The translations under genes and the position numbers were made by a program. 64,000 nucleotides of DNA from NCBI GenBank assembly GCA_041602035.1, contig JBFIHA010000008.1, positions 62,001 to 126,000 of the forward strand, given 5' to 3'. Origin of the DNA: JAOTVV01 sp041602035. Lineage in GTDB: Bacteria > Gemmatimonadota > Gemmatimonadetes > Gemmatimonadales > GWC2-71-9. Below the pieces are notes generated by a model, which was not told where the DNA came from, did no database searches, and saw only the letters and a list, made by a program, of their open reading frames with translations. Shown here in pieces: positions 41,601 to 50,504 of the stretch. Each line of letters opens with the position of its first letter. Position 1 is the first letter of the stretch.

Positions 41601-42845
41601 TCATTCGAACCTCAGGGCGACGATCGGATCGAGCCCCGCGGCGCGGCGGGCGGGGTAGACCCCGAACAGCAGCCCCACGCCGGTCCCCAGGCTGAGCGCG
41701 ACGACCACCGACCACAGCGTGACGCGGCTCGGCAGCGGCGAAACGATCGCCACGATCTCGGCGAGCCCCCATCCGGCGAGAATTCCCAGCAGTCCACCCA
41801 TCGTGGCCAGGCAGATCGATTCCAACAGGAACTGCCGCTCGATATCCGCGCGACTCGCCCCCACGGACTTGCGGATGCCGATCTCTCGGGTTCGCTCGGT
41901 CACGCTCATCAGCATGATGTTCATGATGACGATGCCGCCCACGATCACCCCGATGGCGACCACGGCAGGCACGACGGTGAAGATGATGCGGGTGAGGCTC
42001 TTCCAGAAGGTGATGAGTCCCTCCGCCGTGTCGATCGTGAAGGTGTTTGGCTGGCCGGGTCGCAGGCGCCGCGCAACACGCATCGCCTCTTCCGCGCGTT
42101 CCATCGCGCCCGCCACCCGGTAGGCGTCGGGCATCTTCACCGAGATCACGGTGGTCTGACGCCGACCGTACATCGCCTCGAACAGCGAAATCGGGAGCAT
42201 CACGAACCCGTCCCAGGATTGTCCCAGCACCGTGCCCTTCTTGACGGTCACGCCTTTGACCACGACTTCTTGTCCCCACACACGGATCTTCCGGCCAATC
42301 GCGAGGTCGACCTCGTCGAACAGCTTGTCGGCAACGTCGAATCCGAGCACGGCGACGCGCCGCCGATCGTCGATATCGAGGTCGATGAGCGCCTCACCGG
42401 CGGCCATCTCGTAGTCCTGGACGATCTGATATGGTGCCGTTACTCCAAAGACGAACACGTCGCCGACGGTGCGGTTCCTCCACGTCACGTCCGCCAGGGG
42501 TGTGGGCCACCCGGATTGCAGCGCGATGGCCTCCGCATCGGGGATGGCGCGCCGGACGAATTCGACTTCCTCCGCCCGGATGATCGGACGGCGCTGCAGT
42601 TCCCGGTACTCCTCGTCGTCGATGAAGCCCACCGAGATGGGGGTGCGTCGAATCTGGAACGCATTCTTGCCCACGATGGCGCCGGCCAGGTTCTCGCGCA
42701 CGTAGGCATTCATGCCCTGGATCACGGCCACCACGGCCACGAGGAAGGCGACCGAGACGATGATCCCCAGCAGCGTGAAAAAGGATCGGAGCTTGTGAGC
42801 GCCGATCTCTCGGAGCGCGAGACGAAGCCCCTCGAAGAGTGGCAT
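41601..42845 (-). CDS. MacB-type ABC permease, subtype B (second copy)
   Basis: The 414-residue permease begins MPLFEGLRLALREIGAHKLR and has the single N-terminal helix, a periplasmic domain and three C-terminal helices. The segment IVGGIVIMNIMLMSVTERTR followed by EIGIRKSVGAS matches the permease at 44189, as do IQGMNAY near residue 45 and the ALRFE ending. These features separate it from subtype A. It probably pairs with a subtype A protein. The gene follows its upstream neighbour after 104 bases, the largest gap among the permease genes. Confidence 0.9.
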   Translation of the reverse strand: MPLFEGLRLALREIGAHKLRSFFTLLGIIVSVAFLVAVVAVIQGMNAYVRENLAGAIVGKNAFQIRRTPISVGFIDDEEYRELQRRPIIRAEEVEFVRRAIPDAEAIALQSGWPTPLADVTWRNRTVGDVFVFGVTAPYQIVQDYEMAAGEALIDLDIDDRRRVAVLGFDVADKLFDEVDLAIGRKIRVWGQEVVVKGVTVKKGTVLGQSWDGFVMLPISLFEAMYGRRQTTVISVKMPDAYRVAGAMERAEEAMRVARRLRPGQPNTFTIDTAEGLITFWKSLTRIIFTVVPAVVAIGVIVGGIVIMNIMLMSVTERTREIGIRKSVGASRADIERQFLLESICLATMGGLLGILAGWGLAEIVAIVSPLPSRVTLWSVVVALSLGTGVGLLFGVYPARRAAGLDPIVALRFE

Positions 42846-42949
42846 GACTCAGAAGCTACGACGCTCGAGTCGTGAAGCGAAGGACGGGGCGAGGCGATAG
42901 AGCGGTGGTGAGGCTCAGGGGTGGCTGTGCATGGCCATGGGGCATGGCG

Positions 42950-44185
42950 CTACTCGTACCGCAGCGCCTCCACCGGATCCAATCGCGCCGCCCGTGCCGC
43001 AGGGTAGAGGCCGAACGCAATCCCCGTCAGCGCCGACATCCCGAGGGCGGCCACCACTGACACCAGTGGGATTTTGGCCGGAAGCGGTGTGAGGTTGGCG
43101 ACGCCGAGGCTGATAAGGCCGCCGACGAGCATCCCGATCGCGCCCCCGATGACCGTCAGGGTCGCGGCCTCCACCAGGAACTGCCAGAGGATCTCGCGCC
43201 GACGCGCCCCGAGGGCCTTCCGGACACCGATCTCTCGGGTGCGCTCGGTGACCGAGATCATCATGATCGCCACCACGCCGACGCCGCCGACCAGGAGCCC
43301 GACGCTGGAGAGCGCGATCATCACGAGAAAGAACATCCCGGTCACCTGATTCCAGCTGTCCAACAGCTTGTCCTGCGTCACAATCGAAAAATTGTTCTCC
43401 TCGGCCGGACGCAGGCCGCGTGCGGCCCGCAGCGATCCCGTAACGTCGTCGATCGCGTCCTGAACGGTGACGTCCGGCGCCGGCGACACGAGGAAATTCA
43501 TCCAGCCACGCCAGTACGGGACGTACTTCTCAAAGGCGTTGTGGGGAATCACGGCCTCCGGTCGATTCCCCTCGCCGAAGATATCCGGCGGCGGGATGAA
43601 CACGCCCACGACCTGATACGGCACGCCGGCGACCTTGATGCGCTTGCCGATCGGATCGAGCAGTCCGAACAGCTCGGAGGCGAGTTTCTCGTTCACGACG
43701 GCGACCCGGGCACTCGCCGCACTCTCGATCGCGGTGAAGGATCGGCCCGGCGCGATGTCCCCCCCGCCGACCTGCACCCATTGGGGACCGCGGCCCCGGA
43801 TGGGGACCGACTCGAGCCGGCGATTCCCGTACTCGACCTCGGCGGACGATCCCTCGTCGACGACGATGAACTCCACGCTCTCCAGCAGCCGGATCCGTTC
43901 CGCCTCCGTCACGGTGAGCGGCGGGTTGCGCCGCCATGGGCTCATCTCATCGGAGCCGTCCGAGACTTGGATCCCGGCCTGGAAGTACCGGAACACGAAG
44001 AACGTCCGCGGGCCAAGCTGATTGAAGATGTCCTCGACGCCTCGGTTGATCCCCGTGATCATCGACCCGATGACCATCACCACCATCACGCCGATGGCGA
44101 CACCCAGGATGGTGAGGGCTGCGCGTCCCTTGTTCGCCCGCAGCGAGCTGAGCGCAATTCCGACGCCTTCGAAGAGCGAGGTCAT
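42950..44185 (-). CDS. MacB-type ABC permease, subtype A (first copy)
   Basis: The 411-residue permease has an N-terminal helix (GRAALTILGVAIGVMVVMVI), a periplasmic MacB-like domain with DIAPGRSFTAIE and LLDPIGKRIKVAGVPYQVVG, and three C-terminal helices with TREIGVRKALGARRREILWQ. It ends LDPVEALRYE, nearly identical to the permease at 40299. The start is three bases after the stop of the upstream subtype B gene, so the two are translationally close and likely act as a pair. Confidence 0.9.
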   Translation of the reverse strand: MTSLFEGVGIALSSLRANKGRAALTILGVAIGVMVVMVIGSMITGINRGVEDIFNQLGPRTFFVFRYFQAGIQVSDGSDEMSPWRRNPPLTVTEAERIRLLESVEFIVVDEGSSAEVEYGNRRLESVPIRGRGPQWVQVGGGDIAPGRSFTAIESAASARVAVVNEKLASELFGLLDPIGKRIKVAGVPYQVVGVFIPPPDIFGEGNRPEAVIPHNAFEKYVPYWRGWMNFLVSPAPDVTVQDAIDDVTGSLRAARGLRPAEENNFSIVTQDKLLDSWNQVTGMFFLVMIALSSVGLLVGGVGVVAIMMISVTERTREIGVRKALGARRREILWQFLVEAATLTVIGGAIGMLVGGLISLGVANLTPLPAKIPLVSVVAALGMSALTGIAFGLYPAARAARLDPVEALRYE

Positions 44186-44188
44186 GGC

Positions 44189-45430
44189 CTACTCGTGTCT
44201 GATCGCGTCGACCGGATCCAGCCGGGCGGCGCGGCTCGCGGGATACAGTCCCGCCGCCACGCCCACACCACCGCCGAGCATCACGGCGACCACGACCGAC
44301 CAGGGGGCCACCCGCGCGGGCAGGAAGGTCGTGGCCTGCACCACGCCCGCCAGCGCCAGGCCGGTCAGGATCCCGATCGCCGCCCCGACCGTCGCCAAGG
44401 TGGCCGACTCGACCAGGAATTGCCGCATGATGTCCCGACGCCGCGCACCGAGGGACTTGCGGATACCGATCTCGCGCGTCCGCTCGGCCACGGCCATCAG
44501 CATGATGTTCATGATCACGATGCCGCCCACCACCAGCGAGATGCTGACCAATCCGGGCAGCGCCATCATGAGCACGCGGTTGATCTTCCCCCAGAAGTCC
44601 AGCACCGCGTCCGCAGTCTCGATTGAGAAGTTGTTCCCGTCGTTGGGCCGCAGGTGGCGCCGGCTCCGCATGATCGCTTCGGTCTCGCCAATGACGGCAT
44701 CCAGTTCCTCCAGCGAGCCTGCCCGGACCAGGAGGGCATCGATCACTCGCGCGGGATTGACGATCCGCTTGATGGGGGACAGCGCTGGGGCCACGGCGAA
44801 CTTGTCGAGCGAGATCCCGAACAGATTTCCCTGAGGCTCCACCACCCCAATGACTCGGTACGGGATCCCGCGTACCCGCACTTCGCGGCCGAGCGGGTCG
44901 CGCGTCTCGAACAGCCGCTCCGCCAGCTCATGGCCGATCACGATCACGGGCTGCCCGGCCTGCGCTTCCTGGGGGCTGAACGGGCGGCCCGCCTCGAGGT
45001 TCCAGTTCTTGATCTGGAAGTAATCCTCGGTGGCGCCCACGACCTCGATGTCCCTGGCCACCTTGCCGTCGTGCGTGAGATCGGCGCGTGAGCTCGACTC
45101 CCACGCCGAGACCACCGGGACGGACAGCCCCTCGACCACGGCCCGGGCGTCCTCGAAGGTGATCCGGGGCCGCCGCCGCCATTCGCGGCGGGTCTCCCGC
45201 GAGACATCTCCCATCTGCACGCCGGGGTATCGCCGCAGCTGGAAGGTGTTGACGCCCAGCAGCGTCGTGGCGAACCGGTCGGTCATGTAGGCGTTCATGC
45301 CCTCGACGATCGAGACGACCGCGATGAGGAACGTCACCCCAATGAACACCCCGATCACCGAGAAGCTGCTCTTCATCTTCTGAGCCCAGATGACCTGAAG
45401 AGCGAGCCGGATCGCTTCGCGAAACGGCAT
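44189..45430 (-). CDS. MacB-type ABC permease, subtype B (first copy)
   Basis: The 413-residue permease starts MPFREAIRLALQVIWAQKMK, and its first periplasmic residues VEGMNAY parallel those of the permease at 41601. The C-terminal helices contain VVGGIVIMNIMLMAVAERTR and EIGIRKSLGARR; it ends LDPVDAIRHE. It directly follows the ATPase gene with a four-base gap. The periplasmic domain includes GRPFSPQEAQAGQPVIVIG and DPLGREVRVRGIPYRVIG, standard for MacB-type periplasmic core domains. Confidence 0.9.
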   Translation of the reverse strand: MPFREAIRLALQVIWAQKMKSSFSVIGVFIGVTFLIAVVSIVEGMNAYMTDRFATTLLGVNTFQLRRYPGVQMGDVSRETRREWRRRPRITFEDARAVVEGLSVPVVSAWESSSRADLTHDGKVARDIEVVGATEDYFQIKNWNLEAGRPFSPQEAQAGQPVIVIGHELAERLFETRDPLGREVRVRGIPYRVIGVVEPQGNLFGISLDKFAVAPALSPIKRIVNPARVIDALLVRAGSLEELDAVIGETEAIMRSRRHLRPNDGNNFSIETADAVLDFWGKINRVLMMALPGLVSISLVVGGIVIMNIMLMAVAERTREIGIRKSLGARRRDIMRQFLVESATLATVGAAIGILTGLALAGVVQATTFLPARVAPWSVVVAVMLGGGVGVAAGLYPASRAARLDPVDAIRHE

Positions 45431-45434
45431 GAGT

Positions 45435-46133
45435 CTACGCCGCCTCGCGCACCGAGTCGGAATGCACCAAGCCGTCCAGCAACGTGACGATGCGGTGGGC
45501 GTGGGCCGCGATGTCCGCTTCGTGCGTCACCATCAAGATGGTCTGGCCCTGCGCATGCAGCTCCCCGAACACTCCCATGATCTCCTGGCTCGTCACGGAA
45601 TCCAGGTTGCCCGTCGGCTCGTCGGCAAGGAGGATACTGGGCTCGTTGACCAGGGCGCGGGCAATAGCCACGCGCTGGCGCTGCCCTCCGGACAGCTCGT
45701 TGGGCCGGTGGTGGGTGCGATCGGCCAGGCCGACCCGCTCGAGCGCCCAGCTCGCCAGTCGGCGCCGCTCCCGCGCGGTCGTGCCGGCGTAGATGAGGGG
45801 CAGTTCCACATTGTGGAGCGCCGTCGCCCGGGGTAACAGGTTGAACGTCTGGAACACGAACCCGATCTCCCGGTTGCGGACCCGGGCCAGCTCGTCGTCG
45901 CTCATTCTCGAGACTTCAGTGCCGTTGAGCCAGTACTCGCCCGCGGTCGGCGTGTCCAAACAGCCGATGACGTTCATGAGGGTGGACTTCCCCGACCCGG
46001 ACGGTCCCATGATCGCCACGTACTCGTTCCGACCGATGGCGAGCTCGATCCCTCGCAGCGCGTGGACCGTTTCAGCATCCATGCGGTATTCGCGCGCCAG
46101 ACCGCGCAGGCGAATGAGTGGCTGTTCGACCAT
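45435..46133 (-). CDS. ABC transporter ATP-binding protein (MacB/LolD type)
   Basis: The 232-residue ATPase has Walker A GPSGSGKST (43-51), the Q-loop VFQTFNLLPR, the signature LSGGQ (147-151), Walker B ILLAD (167-171) with Glu172, and the H-loop His204. It is the only ATPase among four permease genes in the cluster and is presumed to drive all of them. Its ATG shares one base with the adaptor gene's stop. In Escherichia coli the equivalent domain is fused to the MacB permease; here it is separate. Confidence 0.95.
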   Translation of the reverse strand: MVEQPLIRLRGLAREYRMDAETVHALRGIELAIGRNEYVAIMGPSGSGKSTLMNVIGCLDTPTAGEYWLNGTEVSRMSDDELARVRNREIGFVFQTFNLLPRATALHNVELPLIYAGTTARERRRLASWALERVGLADRTHHRPNELSGGQRQRVAIARALVNEPSILLADEPTGNLDSVTSQEIMGVFGELHAQGQTILMVTHEADIAAHAHRIVTLLDGLVHSDSVREAA

Positions 46134-47392
46134 TACGGCGTCCGCGCTGTGGTGGTCGTGGTCTCCTTGATCGGCCGCAACCGGGTTCCATCACGCAGGT
46201 CGCGAATGGTCTGGTACGGACCCGCCACGATCGAGTCACCCGGGGCGAGCCCGTCGATCACCTCGAAGTACTCCTCACCGGCGATGCCGACTTTGACCGG
46301 CCGGAACTCCGCCACCCCGCCCACGGTCATGAAGACGCCCTCTGTCTCCTCCTGGGTCTTCGTCGTGTCCCGCGGCGCGGTCTCGGTGGATATTACCTCG
46401 TGCTCCCGTACCGTTAGCGCAATGATGGGAATGCTCAACACGCTGTCGCGCGTGGCCGTGATGATCTTCGCGGTCGCCGACAGGTCGGGGCGAATCTCCG
46501 ACGGTGGGTTGTCCAGCGTCACCTCGACGTCGTAATCGACGGCCTGATTGGTTGCCCCCGCCTGCGCCGCTACGCCTTGGACCGCGCTCTTGGAGATCTT
46601 GGTCACCCGACCCGTGAACGTGCTGTCGGGGAACGCGTCGATCGTGACCTCGGCGGAATCGGCCATGTGCAGCCGGACGACGTCGGTTTCGTCCACCCGG
46701 ACTGCCACTTGAATGACGCTCAGGTCGGAGATGGTCATGAGCAGTCCGGTCTCGCGGGAGAACGTGCCGGGAACGGCGACCTCGCCCTCCTCCACGGCGA
46801 GCCGAGTGACCTCACCGTCCATGGGCGCACGCAGCACGGTCTTGGCGAGCTGCTCCTGCGCGTTTTGCAGGGCCGCCCGTGCCTGGGAGACCTGATGCTG
46901 CGCCGAGTTGTAGACCGCTTCGGCCACTTCGTACGACGTTTCGGCCTGTTCGAGCTGCTCATCGGACACGAGGTTCGGACTCTGACGACGCAGCTCCTGG
47001 GCGCGGTCCCACGCCCGTCTGGCCTGATCGCGGTTGGCCCGCGACTGAAGCGCCGACGCCTCGGCGGACGACAGTGAGGCGCGCGCCTGCGCCACCTGGG
47101 CCTCGTACTGCGACGGATCGATGCGCAGCACGAGATCTCCCCGCTTCACGAAGTCGCCTTCCTGCACGAGGATGTGAATGATGCGGCCCGTGATGTCGGA
47201 GCTGATGTCCACCGAGCGCTTCGGCTCGATCTGGCCGCTCGCCGTGACGGTAGCGACCAGGTCACGCCGCTCGACTTCCGCGATGCGAACCGACTCGCCG
47301 CGGTCCCGCCGGGCGGCGGCGTTGAAGGCGATCAGTGCCACGACGGCGACGGCGCCGCCGCCAAAGATCAAGAGCTTCTTGCGACGTGACAT
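46133..47392 (-). CDS. Periplasmic adaptor protein, MacA/HlyD type
   Basis: The 419-residue protein has an N-terminal membrane anchor (about 5-27, KLLIFGGGAVAVVALIAFNA), a lipoyl half-motif (ATVTASGQIEPKRSVDISSD), a coiled-coil hairpin (about 95-185, Gln/Ala/Arg-rich with RANRDQARRAWDRAQELRRQ), the second lipoyl half (TVLRAPMDGEVTRLAVEEGE) and a beta-barrel domain. It bridges the inner-membrane permeases and TolC in a tripartite pump. It lies 15 bases after the TolC gene and touches the ATPase gene. Confidence 0.94.
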   Translation of the reverse strand: MSRRKKLLIFGGGAVAVVALIAFNAAARRDRGESVRIAEVERRDLVATVTASGQIEPKRSVDISSDITGRIIHILVQEGDFVKRGDLVLRIDPSQYEAQVAQARASLSSAEASALQSRANRDQARRAWDRAQELRRQSPNLVSDEQLEQAETSYEVAEAVYNSAQHQVSQARAALQNAQEQLAKTVLRAPMDGEVTRLAVEEGEVAVPGTFSRETGLLMTISDLSVIQVAVRVDETDVVRLHMADSAEVTIDAFPDSTFTGRVTKISKSAVQGVAAQAGATNQAVDYDVEVTLDNPPSEIRPDLSATAKIITATRDSVLSIPIIALTVREHEVISTETAPRDTTKTQEETEGVFMTVGGVAEFRPVKVGIAGEEYFEVIDGLAPGDSIVAGPYQTIRDLRDGTRLRPIKETTTTTARTP

Positions 47393-47407
47393 GTCGAATC
47401 CATTTCT

Positions 47408-48952
47408 CTAGCGCAAAGGCCGTCCCACGGCGTTTTCGAGGGTGGCGATCGACTGATGGTACGTGTACACGGCATTAATGTAGTCGGCCTCGGCACGCTG
47501 CGACGCAACCTGAGCGTCGAGGAGCTCGAAAAACGTCCCGGACCCCACACGGTACCGCTCCGTTGCCAGTCGCAGTTGTTCCGCGGCGGCGACGCGATTG
47601 TTCTCCTGGATGCCGATCGCATCGTGGGCCGCCTCCAGGGCGTAATAGGCTTGGCTCACGTCGGTTCGGACCTGCAACTCCTTGGACCGTACTGCCTCGC
47701 GCGCGTCATCGGCAAAGGCCGACGCCTCGGCGATCTCCAGCGGCCGCCCGAACTGCGTGAAGATCGGGAGCGACACCGTGAGGCTTGCCGAAAACGGCTG
47801 GCCGGTGAAGCTGAATGGAAACACCTCGTTCTGCTGCAGGATGCCGTCGCGAATCGCGGCTTCAGCCGCCGGCGTGAAATTGAACGCCGAGCAGTCGACG
47901 GGCGTCAGTCCCGCGTTGAGCCAGTTGGTATTGGCAAAGTCGCACTGTTGCACGATGGCGTCGGCGTCGGCTCGAGCACTTGCCACGGCACCGTCTGCCA
48001 GGAGGTTGGGATTGGTGAACTGCTGCGTGAACCCGCTCCAGCCAGCCGACAGCGACAACGTGGGCAGCCACGTGGATTTGGCTGCCCGCGCCCCGGCTCG
48101 AGCGGCGGTCGCCTGTGCCTGCAGGGCCAAGAGGTCCGGGTTCGCGGCCAACGCCTCACCGAGCAAATCGCCAAGCGACCACGTGGGCGGCACGATCGGG
48201 AAGGTGTCGATGAGGGTCACCAGGCCCGGATCGTCGGGGGCCGGCACGCCCATCAGCTGGAACAGTCGCAACAGCTCGACGATCACGGCCTGCCGCGCCT
48301 GGAGCAATTGCACCTCCGACTGTCCCTTCGCCACCTCCGCCTGCCGCACGTCGAGGATCGTGTTCTGCCCGACCTGAAACCGTGCCTCCGCGAGCCGCAG
48401 GAATTCGTCGTTGCGCGTGACTTGCAGCTCGGCCAGGTCGACTTGGGCCTCGGCTTGCTTCACCGCGAGGTACTGCTGCCGGATACCGGATTCCAGGTTG
48501 ATCTCGGCCCCGGAGAGGGTAGCCTCGGCGGCGCGATGCTGCGCGCTGGCGACGCCGGGCTGCATGAGTGTGCGCCCCGACAGCTGCATGGACAGCCCGA
48601 TGCCGTAGCTCGAGCCGATGGTCGAGGACTGCTGCACGAACTCCTGGGTGAGAAAGGTCTGCGAGCCCGCTCCCCGGTAGGAGACCGAGCCATTGACGGA
48701 CAGACTCGGCACGAACGACGCGTAGGCGTTCCGCACGCCCCACCGAGTAGCCGAGAGGTCGTTTGCCGTCTGGCGCAGCAGCGGGTTGTTCACCCGAGCG
48801 ATGTCGATGGCCTGGGTCAGTCCCAATGCTTGAGGGGTCGATGGCAGGGGTTCCTGTTGCGCCCATGCGGCGCTCGAAAGCCCCATCGCGAGCCCCGCGA
48901 GCAAATACGTTGCTCCACGTCTCATTGCGTTTGCCTTGGTCTTGTGGGTCAT
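47408..48952 (-). CDS. TolC-family outer-membrane efflux protein
   Basis: The protein of 514 residues has a signal peptide (ATYLLAGLAMGLSSAAWAQ) and two TolC repeats. Typical pieces are LGLTQAIDIARVNNPLLRQT at the start of repeat one and DDAREAVRSKELQVRTDVSQ in repeat two, ending TYHQSIATLENAVGRPL. It forms the outer-membrane channel of the tripartite system encoded downstream. The ATG beginning THKTKANAM is chosen; an internal ATG nine codons later also gives a signal peptide, and a longer frame exists upstream. Confidence 0.93.
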   Translation of the reverse strand: MTHKTKANAMRRGATYLLAGLAMGLSSAAWAQQEPLPSTPQALGLTQAIDIARVNNPLLRQTANDLSATRWGVRNAYASFVPSLSVNGSVSYRGAGSQTFLTQEFVQQSSTIGSSYGIGLSMQLSGRTLMQPGVASAQHRAAEATLSGAEINLESGIRQQYLAVKQAEAQVDLAELQVTRNDEFLRLAEARFQVGQNTILDVRQAEVAKGQSEVQLLQARQAVIVELLRLFQLMGVPAPDDPGLVTLIDTFPIVPPTWSLGDLLGEALAANPDLLALQAQATAARAGARAAKSTWLPTLSLSAGWSGFTQQFTNPNLLADGAVASARADADAIVQQCDFANTNWLNAGLTPVDCSAFNFTPAAEAAIRDGILQQNEVFPFSFTGQPFSASLTVSLPIFTQFGRPLEIAEASAFADDAREAVRSKELQVRTDVSQAYYALEAAHDAIGIQENNRVAAAEQLRLATERYRVGSGTFFELLDAQVASQRAEADYINAVYTYHQSIATLENAVGRPLR

Positions 48953-49059
48953 GAACCGTCCGCGGTCCCGTACGCCCTCGTGACCCAGAAGTTTCAAACC
49001 GAGACAAGAGAGGGTCCACACGGAACGGCAAGGTGGGAACGCGTCAGATCGTACTTCGG

Positions 49060-49773
49060 TTACTGGTCGGTCTGGATTCGAATGGCCGTCAGGTTCCGGC
49101 CCGGGATCACGAGCTTCATGAGCCGACCGCCCTCGTCGTACCAGAGGTGTCGGGTTTCGGTCGGCGAGCCGACCGTCACGTGGCGCAGGACCACCCGGGC
49201 CGGCCCGACGGTCGTTGTCTCCATGCCGCGATCCACGATCTGCAGCGTCTCGCCCCGGACCCCGCTCAGGGTCACGCTCCGCGATTCCCGGGATGCCGCG
49301 CCCGGTGCGATGGCATGAATGCCGAACACGGAATCGTCCATCACCAGGTGGCGTTCCCGGGCGGGGTACTCTCGGGCAGACTCCCCGCCACGAGTGAGCG
49401 TCCTCACGGTGATTCTTCTGGCGCCGAGCCCCATAACGACCCGGACCACGTCACCGTTTCCCACCTCGTACCGTGACATGGTGGGCACCGAGTCCGCCCC
49501 GAATTCCACGGCGGCGTTGACCGACGTCTCCGGTCGGTCGGCGGGGTAGTACACCGTGCTGGTGACCGTGAACCCACTCATCCCTGGCGCGCCCGAGCTG
49601 CCGCGGAGCAGCACGAATTCTTCCCGCCCCACGGTTTCGGCATTGTGGGTGATCAGCAGAACGCCGCGGTCCAGCTCGCGTTGCTGCGCGGCCAATCCGG
49701 TCGCCTCGGCGACGATGCCGGTGATCAGGAGGGCCACCGTGACGGCCGGCGACCCCGCGAGGACCTTGGTCAT
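49060..49773 (-). CDS. Secreted protein of unknown function
   Basis: The 237-residue protein has an N-terminal signal (about 1-29, VTVALLITGIVAEATGLAAQ) and a beta-rich body with repeated strand pairs, such as VGREEFVLLRGSSG and FTVTSTVYYPADRPETSVNA, ending NLTAIRIQTDQ. The pattern of an ester-like 'RHLWYDEGGRLMKLVIPG' C-terminus resembles uncharacterised DUF6134-type periplasmic proteins, but this is tentative. Its ATG overlaps the creatininase-family stop by four bases. tolC begins about 107 bases downstream. Confidence 0.7.
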   Translation of the reverse strand: MTKVLAGSPAVTVALLITGIVAEATGLAAQQRELDRGVLLITHNAETVGREEFVLLRGSSGAPGMSGFTVTSTVYYPADRPETSVNAAVEFGADSVPTMSRYEVGNGDVVRVVMGLGARRITVRTLTRGGESAREYPARERHLVMDDSVFGIHAIAPGAASRESRSVTLSGVRGETLQIVDRGMETTTVGPARVVLRHVTVGSPTETRHLWYDEGGRLMKLVIPGRNLTAIRIQTDQ

Positions 49774-50504
49774 GGTGCTCGAAAGATACGCGATGCGACC
49801 CGCTCGTAAATGAGGTGATAAAGACGCTCCCCTTTCTCCACCGAGGCGAGGGACGGTCGCCCCAAGGATCCCGGGCTCTTCACGGGGATCGAGCTACGCG
49901 CGCCGCGCTGATACCGGCGGGCCACGGCAGGGGTTGCCTCGAAGTCCTGGGCTAGGGCGAGCCGCACGAGCACCGGATCCACGTACAGAAGCAGGGAGGT
50001 GTCGATCTCCCCGCCGTGCACGACGCGGAAGGCCTCGGTCCCCTCGTCCGGCAGTGGGACGGAAAAGATGTCGACGGTGCGAACACGAGCCTCGCGCAGG
50101 CTGAGGGTGCTCAGCGCTTCCTGGTGCGGGTCCGGACCGTGGGCCGTGAGAATCACGAATTCCCGCACGCCACCGGTCTCCCACGACTCCACGAGGTCGT
50201 TGATCAGGCGGTGCAGGGTCTTGAAGTGCAGTGATGCGCTGCCGGCAAAGGGACGCGCCGTCTGGGCGTTGACCCCATATTCAATGGTCGGTGCTCGCAG
50301 CACCCCGAACTCGGCCGAAAGGTCGTCGGCCAGCCGCTCCACGATGAGCGTGTCGCACCCGAGCGGGAGGTGCGGGCCATGCTGCTCCGTGGTCCCCACC
50401 GGCAGGATGAGTCGGGGGTCGCGGTCGAGATGCGTGCGAACCTCATCGGGGGTGAGGTGCTTCAGGAGAATCGGGCGTCGGTGAGCGGCAGTCGTCCCGC
50501 TCAT
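49770..50504 (-). CDS. Creatininase family protein
   Basis: The 244-residue protein shows the amidohydrolase core of the family: LPVGTTEQHGPHLPLGCDTL with the metal-binding Glu and His, EYGVNAQTARPFAGSASLH, LTAHGPDPHQEAL and VVHGGEIDTSLLL with the second Glu. Family members hydrolyse cyclic amides (creatinine) or, as in MftE and ArfB-type enzymes, act on peptide or formamide cofactors. The substrate cannot be told from sequence here. The likely ATG lies inside the divergently read kinase gene start, giving a 24-base head-to-head overlap. Confidence 0.88.
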   Translation of the reverse strand: MSGTTAAHRRPILLKHLTPDEVRTHLDRDPRLILPVGTTEQHGPHLPLGCDTLIVERLADDLSAEFGVLRAPTIEYGVNAQTARPFAGSASLHFKTLHRLINDLVESWETGGVREFVILTAHGPDPHQEALSTLSLREARVRTVDIFSVPLPDEGTEAFRVVHGGEIDTSLLLYVDPVLVRLALAQDFEATPAVARRYQRGARSSIPVKSPGSLGRPSLASVEKGERLYHLIYERVASRIFRAP

